From positions 496,001-560,000 of the forward strand of contig NZ_FOWZ01000002.1 in the NCBI RefSeq assembly GCF_900115585.1: a stretch of 64,000 nucleotides of DNA, read 5' to 3'. This DNA is from Qipengyuania nanhaisediminis. GTDB lineage: Bacteria > Pseudomonadota > Alphaproteobacteria > Sphingomonadales > Sphingomonadaceae. The notes beneath the pieces were generated by a model. It saw nothing but the letters and a program-made list of their open reading frames with translations, did no database searches and was not told the origin of the DNA. The position numbers and the translations under genes are program-made. Shown one piece after another: positions 57,576 to 64,000 of this stretch (positions within the stretch are counted from its first letter, which is position 1; each line of letters opens with the position of its first letter).

Positions 57576-58748
57576 ATGAGCGCGCGCTCCTTCCCCTGGT
57601 CCGCCTTTGCCTTGGCGATTGCGACGGCCATCGGTCTTCTCGTGCTCGAGATTCCCTTGCTTGTTGTGACTGTCATCCTGCTCGTCTGGGCGGGGTCACT
57701 CTGGCTTGTCGGCTCGACGCCGCCCCCTCCTGCGGAAAAGAACAGCGACGGCGCGATCTCGCGCGATTCCATGGGCGATCTCTTCGAGCACTCAGAAACG
57801 CCAGTCCTGCTCACAGAGGGCGGACGGGTCATCATCGCGAACATTGCCGCGCGCAGGCTGCTGGGGGCACACATCCTTGGACAGGATGTGAAGATGGCCT
57901 TGCGCCAGCCGGAAGCGGTGCGACTGCTGGAAAAGCCGGAAGACGGTGCCGCCGTTGTGAGAGGCCTCGCTCGGCGCAAGGACATCTGGCGAATCAATCG
58001 CAAGAAGCTGGACAAGAACCTCTCTGTCATCGAACTGGTCAACAAGACGGCCGAGGCCGATATCAGTCGCGCCCACACCGATTTCGTCGCCAACGCCAGT
58101 CACGAATTGCGCACGCCGCTTGCAGCAATCCTCGGATATGTCGAAACGCTTCGCGAGGACGGGCCGGATATCGAACCGAAGATGGCTGAGAAGTTCCTCG
58201 CGACGATCCAGCGCGAGGCGAAGCGCCTGCAGGACCTTGTCAGCGATCTCATGTCGCTGTCGCGTATCGAGGCTGAGAAACACGACCTGCCCGCCAAGAC
58301 GGTTGCGCTCGCAGATCTTGCCAAGCGCGCGTCCCAGGATGGCGCCGGAGCAGAACGCCTGGATCGCCTGGATTTCGAGTCCCATGGCGACTTCCTCGTC
58401 CGCGGCGACGAACAGCAGCTTGAACAATTGGTCCGCAACCTGGTCGACAACGCCATGAAATACGGCGCGCCGGGTACGCCGGTCACGGTCAGGCTCGTGC
58501 CTCAGGGCGATGCACGAGTGCTGATGACCGTAACCGATCGGGGCGACGGTATCGCTCCGGAACACATTCCGCATCTCACGCGCCGGTTTTACCGTACCGA
58601 TCCCGGGCGAAGCCGCGCCTCCGGAGGAACCGGGCTCGGCCTTGCCATCGTGAAGCACATCGTCGAACGGCATCGCGGCAAGCTTGTGATCGAGAGCAAG
58701 CAAGGTGAAGGAACGCGGGTGAAGATCACCCTTCCCCTTGCCGACTGA
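57576..58748 (+). CDS. phoR: Phosphate regulon sensor histidine kinase PhoR
   Basis: 390 residues: two N-terminal membrane helices (about 9-45), a PAS-like region (VLLTEGGRVIIANIAARRLLG), the H box FVANASHELRTPLAAILGYVETL and the ATPase boxes LVRNLVDNAMKYG, DRGDGIAPEHIPHLTRRFYRTD and GGTGLGLAIVKHIVERHRG. It should phosphorylate PhoB under phosphate shortage. phoB is not in the window. Porin and pst genes follow. Confidence 0.93.
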   Translation: MSARSFPWSAFALAIATAIGLLVLEIPLLVVTVILLVWAGSLWLVGSTPPPPAEKNSDGAISRDSMGDLFEHSETPVLLTEGGRVIIANIAARRLLGAHILGQDVKMALRQPEAVRLLEKPEDGAAVVRGLARRKDIWRINRKKLDKNLSVIELVNKTAEADISRAHTDFVANASHELRTPLAAILGYVETLREDGPDIEPKMAEKFLATIQREAKRLQDLVSDLMSLSRIEAEKHDLPAKTVALADLAKRASQDGAGAERLDRLDFESHGDFLVRGDEQQLEQLVRNLVDNAMKYGAPGTPVTVRLVPQGDARVLMTVTDRGDGIAPEHIPHLTRRFYRTDPGRSRASGGTGLGLAIVKHIVERHRGKLVIESKQGEGTRVKITLPLAD

Positions 58749-58830
58749 GCGCGCCCAATGCCCCGTTTTCCGGGCTTTCCCACAGCTATGCACATGTAAT
58801 CCACAGGCTTGGAGCGTCGTGTGAACTTGT

Positions 58831-58857
58831 GTCACAAACCCGTAATTATCGGGTCAT
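58831..58857 (+). promoter_or_regulatory. PHO box ahead of the phosphate porin
   Basis: GTCAC (58831), GTAAT (58842) and GTCAT (58853) recur at an exact 11-bp period, the layout of PhoB direct-repeat sites. They lie 42-68 nt upstream of the porin ATG. Confidence 0.7.
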
Positions 58858-58898
58858 AGAGGCGTCTCCGGATCGTAACCTTGTAGGGGATTCGTCAC

Positions 58899-60260
58899 AT
58901 GAATTCGCCAATCCGGCTCTCCGTCATTGCCGCCGCACTAAGCTGCACCATCGCCACACCCGTATTTGCTCAGGCCGAGACGGCCCCTTCGGCTGCCCAG
59001 GAACTGGCAGAGATGCGCGCCCAGCTTGCTGCGCTTGTCTCGCGTATCGACCAGCTCGAAGGCGAACTCGCTGAAGAGAAGGCTGCAAACGCTGCGCAGG
59101 ACGCGACGATCGCCGCCAACGCGGAAGCCGTCGCCGCTCCTGCCCCCGCACCAGAGCCGCAGGTTGCTACCCTTGAGAAGAAGGATGGCTGGAGCTTCAA
59201 GCCGCGCGGCCGCCTGATGTATGATGTCGGTTTCACGAGCGTTCCCGAATCGACGGGCCGCGACGACGGCTTCGGAAACGAAGTGCGCCGCGCGCGCCTT
59301 GGTGCATCCGGTGGGCTTGGCGGTGGCTTCGGCTACAAGTTCGAGCTCGATTTCGCCGGAAACGAAGTCGAAGCGGCCGATGCCATCCTGACCTACGAGG
59401 ACGGCGGGCTGGACATCGCGATCGGCCACCACAACAATTTCCAGTCCCTCGAGGAACTGACCAGCAGCCTGCACACGACCTTCATCGAACGTGCCGCTTT
59501 CACGGATGCTTTCGGGTTCGAACGCCGCATCGGCGCATCGGTCAGTTACAGCACCGGCATCGTCTTGGCGCAGGCCGGTGTCTTCACCGACAATTTCGAT
59601 GACACCGGGACGAACAATCGCGGCTTCGACGGTCGCGTGGTCGTGATGCCGAAAAGCGGCAACACCCAGTTCCACCTCGGCGGATCGCTTCACTACAACG
59701 ATCTGGGCGAGGATGACGCCAGCGTACGTTATCGCCAGCGCCCGCTCGTGCACTTCACCTCCGAGCGGTTCGTTAACACCGGCAATCTGGATGCCGACAG
59801 CGAGTTCGGCGTCGGGCTCGAAGGCGCCGTAATCTCCGGTCCTTTCCATGCTGCTGCCGAAGGCTTCTGGCAGAACGTCGACATGCCCGCGATGACCGAC
59901 AACCCGACTTTCTTCGGCGGCTATGCCGAAGTCGGCTACTTCCTCACCGAGGGGGACAGCCGCGGTTACAAGGGCGGTAAGTTCGATCGCACAAAGCCTG
60001 AAAGCCCCGTCGGCGAAGGCGGCATGGGTTCGGTTCAGCTGAACCTGCGCTATGACTATCTCGACCTCAACAGCGCAGGAATCGTAGGCGGAATCCAGAA
60101 CGGCTACCTCGCGTCGCTGATCTGGAAACCGACGGATTACACGCTCTTCAGCCTCAACTACGGCAAGATGGACTACACCGATGCAGTCCATGCCAAGGCG
60201 GATGGCGACACGGATTACACCGTAGATGCTTTCGGAATTCGCGCTCAGGTCGATTTCTGA
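58899..60260 (+). CDS. Phosphate-selective porin O/P family protein
   Basis: 453 residues: signal peptide ending near PVFAQ, a short coiled coil (AELRAQLAALVSRIDQLEGEL-like, periplasmic trimerisation type), an Ala/Pro-rich linker, then a beta-barrel with the OprP-like regions FKPRGRLMYDVGF and DFAGNEVEAADAILTYED, ending in the outer-membrane signal VDF with terminal Phe. It probably takes up phosphate in starvation, given the PHO box and pst neighbours. Confidence 0.9.
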   Translation: MNSPIRLSVIAAALSCTIATPVFAQAETAPSAAQELAEMRAQLAALVSRIDQLEGELAEEKAANAAQDATIAANAEAVAAPAPAPEPQVATLEKKDGWSFKPRGRLMYDVGFTSVPESTGRDDGFGNEVRRARLGASGGLGGGFGYKFELDFAGNEVEAADAILTYEDGGLDIAIGHHNNFQSLEELTSSLHTTFIERAAFTDAFGFERRIGASVSYSTGIVLAQAGVFTDNFDDTGTNNRGFDGRVVVMPKSGNTQFHLGGSLHYNDLGEDDASVRYRQRPLVHFTSERFVNTGNLDADSEFGVGLEGAVISGPFHAAAEGFWQNVDMPAMTDNPTFFGGYAEVGYFLTEGDSRGYKGGKFDRTKPESPVGEGGMGSVQLNLRYDYLDLNSAGIVGGIQNGYLASLIWKPTDYTLFSLNYGKMDYTDAVHAKADGDTDYTVDAFGIRAQVDF

Positions 60261-60310
60261 TCCATATCCCGCTAGGGGCATCGACAACGATTCGGTGCCC
60301 CGGAGCGGAA

Positions 60311-60337
60311 GTCACACTTTTGTCGTCACCTTGTAAC
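60311..60337 (+). promoter_or_regulatory. PHO box ahead of pstS
   Basis: GTCAC (60311), GTCGT (60322) and GTAAC (60333) are spaced exactly 11 bp apart, matching the porin site. They lie 48-74 nt before the pstS ATG, with a CCGCGC/GCGCGG hairpin between. Confidence 0.7.
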
Positions 60338-60384
60338 AATCCCGCGCTCTTGCGCGGCTAGTTGGACAACATAGGGGTTCTACC

Positions 60385-61428
60385 ATGACCAAGACTTTCA
60401 AGATTGCTCTCGCCGCCGCTTCGGCTCTCGCGCTCACCGCTTGTGGTGACAATTCCGCCGGTGGCGGTTCGCGCGAACAGATCAAGGCCGTCGGCTCCTC
60501 GACCGTCTTCCCGTTCTCGAAGGCCGTTTCGGAAGCCTTTGCCCGCGGCACCCAGTTCGCATCGCCGATCATCGAATCGACCGGTACTGGCGGCGGCATG
60601 AAGCTGTTCTGCGCCGGCGTCGGCGCCGAAACGCCGGACATCGCCAACGCATCGCGCCGCATGAAGGCCAGCGAGTTCGAGACTTGCCAGACCAATGGCG
60701 TGACCGACATCATCGAAGTCCAGGTCGGCCTCGACGGCATCGCCCTTGCCTCCTCCAAGGGTGGCATCATGATGAACCTCACGCCCAAGATGGTGTACGA
60801 AGCGCTTGCTGCGTCGCCCTATGGCGGTGAGCAGACCACCAAGACCTGGGCGGATGTCGATCCCTCGCTCCCGGCCGAGCCGATCCTCGTTTACGGTCCG
60901 CCGAGCACCTCGGGCACGCGCGACGCGCTCAAGGAACTGATCCTCGAAGCAGGCTGCAAGACCGACGAAGCCACCAAGGCTCTCAAGGAAACCGACGAAG
61001 ACCGTTACGACCAGGTCTGCACCGAAGTCCGTAGCGACGGCGCTTATGTCGACCAGGGCGAGCAGGACAACCTGATCGTGCAGAAGATCGAAGGCAATCC
61101 GAATGCCGTGGGGATTTTCGGCTATTCCTATCTTGAGGAGAATCTCGACAAGGTGCAGGGCCTGCCGATGAACGGCGTCGACCCGACCTACGAGAACATC
61201 TCCAGCTTCGAATATCCCGGCGCACGTCCGCTCTTCATGTACGTCAAGAAGGCGCACCTCGACGCCATCCCCGGCCTGAAGGAATTCCTCGGCCAGTGGG
61301 CAGGCATGTGGGGCAAGGACGGACCGCTCGCCAAGATCGGCCTCGTCGCCAATCCCGATGATGCGGCAGCTGCAGCCAATGCTGCTGTCACCGAGTACAC
61401 CACGCTCGACGGTTCCGAGCTGAAGTAA
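60385..61428 (+). CDS. pstS: Phosphate ABC transporter substrate-binding lipoprotein
   Basis: 347 residues. Signal peptide with lipobox LTAC near residue 20, so it should be lipid-anchored. The phosphate-binding loops are visible: AVGSSTVFPFSKAV, STGTGGGMKLFCAGVG, DIANASRRMK and YGPPSTSGTRDALKELIL. Family-typical length. Confidence 0.95.
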   Translation: MTKTFKIALAAASALALTACGDNSAGGGSREQIKAVGSSTVFPFSKAVSEAFARGTQFASPIIESTGTGGGMKLFCAGVGAETPDIANASRRMKASEFETCQTNGVTDIIEVQVGLDGIALASSKGGIMMNLTPKMVYEALAASPYGGEQTTKTWADVDPSLPAEPILVYGPPSTSGTRDALKELILEAGCKTDEATKALKETDEDRYDQVCTEVRSDGAYVDQGEQDNLIVQKIEGNPNAVGIFGYSYLEENLDKVQGLPMNGVDPTYENISSFEYPGARPLFMYVKKAHLDAIPGLKEFLGQWAGMWGKDGPLAKIGLVANPDDAAAAANAAVTEYTTLDGSELK

Positions 61429-61445
61429 GGGTAACCACGCACACA

Positions 61446-62831
61446 ATGTCGCTAACCATTCTGCTCCTCCTGGCCCTCGGGCTCGGGCTCGCCGGATGGT
61501 TGGCGGCTCGTGCGCGTGCGTGGACCTTCCGCAAGGCGAGCCCGACCGGGCGGCTCGCCAGCTTGCCGAGCTATCACGCGTGGTACGTCGCGCTCTGGAT
61601 AGTCCTGCCCGTCCTTGTCTTCATAGCTATATGGAGTGCGGTTGCGCCAGGTCTCGTGACCCAATCGGTGCTGGCTGCGCCCGCGGCCGACCAGCTTCCT
61701 GCCTTCGGCTTCCAGCGCCAGACGATCCTCAACGAAGCGCGTGCGGTTGCCACCGGGGCTGCCCAGGGTGTCTTCAACCCCCTCGCCCGCGAGTTCGTCG
61801 AGCCTTATCGTGAAGCCCTGTCGTTCTATAACTGGATCGGCATCGCCGCGACGCTGGTCATCGCCTTCCTCGGCGGGGCCTTCGCCTTCTTGCGCCTGAA
61901 GCCCGATTTCACTGCGCGCACGCGGGTGGAACGTATCGTTATGGCGATCCTGCTGGGCGCTTCGCTGGTGGCCATCCTGACGACCATCGGGATCTTCGTC
62001 AGCCTCGTTTTCGAGACTCTGCGCTTCTTCGGAATGGTCAACCCGATCGACTTCCTTTTCGGAACGCACTGGGCACCTGACCCGATGAGCAATCCGGAGA
62101 ACCCGGATGCCACCCGCTACGGCGCGATCCCGCTCTTCTGGGGCACACTGTTCATCGGTGCGATCATCGCCATGATCGTGGCGATACCGCTCGGCCTGAT
62201 GAGCGCTGTCTACCTGACGCAGTATGCCAACCCGCGCCTGCGCGCCTGGGTGAAACCGACCCTCGAAATCCTCGCTGGCGTGCCGACCGTGGTCTACGGT
62301 TACTTCGCCGCGCTCACCATCGCCCCTGCGATCCGCGACCTGGCCGTCGACCTAGGCGCATCGAACCCGTCTTCCGAAAGTGCGCTCGCTGCAGGCCTGG
62401 TCATGGGTGTCATGATCATTCCGTTTGTGTCTTCCATGGCCGACGATTCCATTGCAGCCGTGCCGCAATCCATGCGCGACGGCAGCCTTGCGATGGGCGC
62501 CACCACGAACGAGACCATTCGCCGTGTTCTGGTTCCGGCAGCCCTTCCCGGCATCGTGGCCGGTGTGATGCTCGCGATCAGCCGCGCGATTGGCGAAACC
62601 ATGATCGTGGTGATGGCCGCATCGACCGCGGCCAACCTCAGCGCCAACCCGCTCGATTCCATGACCACCGTCACGGTGCAGATCGTGGCCATGCTGACGG
62701 GCGAAGGCAGCTTCGACCACCCGGCCACGCTCAGCGCTTTTGCGCTCGGCTTTGTCCTGTTCATGGTCACGCTCGGTCTCAACTTCATCGCCCTGCGCGT
62801 CGTTAAGAGGTTCCGCGAAGCTTATGAGTGA
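61446..62831 (+). CDS. pstC: Phosphate ABC transporter permease PstC (long form)
   Basis: 461 residues, about 150 longer than E. coli PstC. Extra N-terminal spans and a periplasmic segment precede the core; the core has six spans and the EAA-type loop SSMADDSIAAVPQSMRDGSLAMGATTNETIRRVLVPAALPGI. It overlaps pstA by 8 bp. Confidence 0.93.
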   Translation: MSLTILLLLALGLGLAGWLAARARAWTFRKASPTGRLASLPSYHAWYVALWIVLPVLVFIAIWSAVAPGLVTQSVLAAPAADQLPAFGFQRQTILNEARAVATGAAQGVFNPLAREFVEPYREALSFYNWIGIAATLVIAFLGGAFAFLRLKPDFTARTRVERIVMAILLGASLVAILTTIGIFVSLVFETLRFFGMVNPIDFLFGTHWAPDPMSNPENPDATRYGAIPLFWGTLFIGAIIAMIVAIPLGLMSAVYLTQYANPRLRAWVKPTLEILAGVPTVVYGYFAALTIAPAIRDLAVDLGASNPSSESALAAGLVMGVMIIPFVSSMADDSIAAVPQSMRDGSLAMGATTNETIRRVLVPAALPGIVAGVMLAISRAIGETMIVVMAASTAANLSANPLDSMTTVTVQIVAMLTGEGSFDHPATLSAFALGFVLFMVTLGLNFIALRVVKRFREAYE

Positions 62832-64000
62832 GCACATCGCCCCCACGCGTACGCCCGCTTTCGAGGCGCGTCTCAAAAAGCGCTATGCAGCGGAGAAGCG
62901 CTTCCGGTCGCTTGGCCTTGCAGCGATCGTTTTCTCGGTCGCCGTGCTGGTTTACCTGCTTGGCACGATGACGCTGAACGGCATCGGCGGCTTCCAGCGC
63001 GCCGAGCTGGAAGTGCCGATCGACTTTACCCAAGCAGGTCTATCCGCAGACCCCGCGACGATGGATTCCCCCCAAGCGCTGCAATCGCTGCAAGGTCAGG
63101 GACTTCCCGAAGTGGTTCAGTACTTCGCGCAGGAATCCTTGGGCGAAGCCGGAGCCGAAGAGCTTGGTGCACAGGCCTGGCGTGACGTCGCGCAGGCAAT
63201 AATCGACGATCCGTCGATCGTTCGCGGACAGGAAACCTTCTGGCTCCCCGCGAGTGCAGACCTCGCGAGCGGATATTCGGGCGAAGGGTCGCAAGACCTG
63301 CAAGCGCTGGCCGCAGAGCTCGATGCAGCGGGTAAGATCGACAAGAATTTCGATGCCGGCTTCTTCTCCCGCGCCGATGCCACCAACCCGCAGCAGGTGG
63401 GCATCTGGGGCGCCCTCAAGGGCTCGATGCTGACGATGATCGTCACGCTCCTGCTGGCCTTCCCGATCGGCGTTCTGGCCGCGCTTTATCTCGAAGAGTA
63501 CGCGCCGAAGAACCGTTGGACCGACCTGATCGAGCTTTCGATCAACAACCTTGCGGCCGTGCCGTCGATCATCTTCGGCCTGCTCGGGCTCGCCGTATTC
63601 CTGACCCTGTTCCCCAACCTGCGTTCCGCCCCCGTCATCGGTGGTATGACGCTCGCGCTCATGACGATGCCGGTCATCGTCATCGCAGGCCGCAACGCGA
63701 TCAAGGCGGTGCCGCCGAGCATTCGCGACGGCGCGCTGGCCGTCGGGGCATCGCCGGTCCAGGTGGTGTTCCACCACGTCCTGCCGCTGGCCTTGCCCGG
63801 TATCCTGACGGGTACGATCATCGGCATGGCCCGCGCGCTCGGCGAGACCGCTCCGCTGCTCATGATCGGGATGCGCGCATTCGTCGCCAGCCCGCCCGAC
63901 GGCTTTACATCGCCTGCCACCGTCCTGCCCATGCAGATCTTCCTCTGGTCGGATGAAATCGACCGCGGTTTCGTGGAACGGACAAGTGCGGCTATCATCG
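62824..64000 (+). CDS. pstA: Phosphate ABC transporter permease PstA (C-terminus beyond window)
   Basis: 392 codons visible. After one N-terminal span (about 30-50) there is a roughly 130-residue periplasmic insert not present in E. coli PstA, then the permease core with LEEYAPKNRW and the EAA loop AIKAVPPSIRDGALAVGASPVQVVFHHVLPLALPGI. The frame is open to the right edge; pstB, phoU and phoB would be expected next. Confidence 0.93.
   Translation, partial: MSEHIAPTRTPAFEARLKKRYAAEKRFRSLGLAAIVFSVAVLVYLLGTMTLNGIGGFQRAELEVPIDFTQAGLSADPATMDSPQALQSLQGQGLPEVVQYFAQESLGEAGAEELGAQAWRDVAQAIIDDPSIVRGQETFWLPASADLASGYSGEGSQDLQALAAELDAAGKIDKNFDAGFFSRADATNPQQVGIWGALKGSMLTMIVTLLLAFPIGVLAALYLEEYAPKNRWTDLIELSINNLAAVPSIIFGLLGLAVFLTLFPNLRSAPVIGGMTLALMTMPVIVIAGRNAIKAVPPSIRDGALAVGASPVQVVFHHVLPLALPGILTGTIIGMARALGETAPLLMIGMRAFVASPPDGFTSPATVLPMQIFLWSDEIDRGFVERTSAAII

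Noticed and set aside
58755-58780. Terminator after phoR
   Set aside because: Only a 4-bp stem with a short T-run; too weak to support.
58938-60287. 449-codon minus-strand ORF over the porin gene
   Set aside because: Antisense shadow; the porin has signal peptide and barrel features.

Overview
The window is a dense, GC-rich, single-chromosome segment carrying about 70 mostly housekeeping genes. Protein families and gene order point to an alphaproteobacterium of the Sphingomonadales, most like Erythrobacter or a relative. The markers are split F0 b and b' subunits, the FYDLN acid protein, a CP4-type AroA, Coq4 homologues, the long yeast-type LeuA and an OprP-like porin next to pst genes. That placement is inferred from family knowledge; no database was searched. 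I see no prophage, insertion sequence, CRISPR array or rRNA operon.

Layout. 0-7 kb: ffh (cut by the left edge), tRNA-Ala, a hairpin-rich spacer, a FYDLN acid protein, the coupled chain aroA-orf-orf-cmk, then rpsA. 7-12 kb: gloB, a DOPA-dioxygenase-like gene, a quinone oxidoreductase, and the F0 ATP synthase operon on the minus strand. 12-20 kb: the envelope lipid-transport set ydbH-ynbE-ydbL, radC, and a large DUF3857/transglutaminase protein. 20-24 kb: purB, lapA-like, pyrF, a GNAT gene, trpF, rpsD. 24-34 kb: a long minus-strand series including tgt, an ABC-2 exporter, queA, a cyclophilin, coaD, ispA and xseB. 34-38 kb: purL flanked by small membrane-protein genes. 38-41 kb: two Coq4 homologues around a nitroreductase, then serB. 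41-50 kb: miaA, then branched-chain amino acid synthesis (ilvB-orf-ilvN-ilvC and, further on, leuA with a leucine-rich leader peptide). 50-55 kb is more accessory in character: a membrane stress-type protein, an amidohydrolase, a nitronate monooxygenase, an AHH nuclease with an unknown partner, and a flavodoxin-like protein. 55-64 kb: recJ, two identical tRNA-Glu genes, phoR, a phosphate porin and pstS-pstC-pstA (cut by the right edge).

How the genes work together. The right end is a phosphate-starvation regulon: a PhoR sensor, a phosphate-selective porin and the Pst transporter. Both the porin and pstS are preceded by three GT-type repeats at an exact 11-bp period, which fits PhoB binding. 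The ilv genes and leuA form the branched-chain amino acid pathway, and leuA looks controlled by leader-peptide attenuation. The most unusual items are an unknown small protein translationally coupled between the AHAS subunits IlvB and IlvN, a Glu in place of Asp in the IlvB thiamine-diphosphate metal motif, the Coq4-nitroreductase-Coq4 group with its own palindromes and repeats, an ABC ATPase gene that seems to start at CTG, a string of perfect hairpins at 1.5-1.7 kb, and the AHH nuclease pair.
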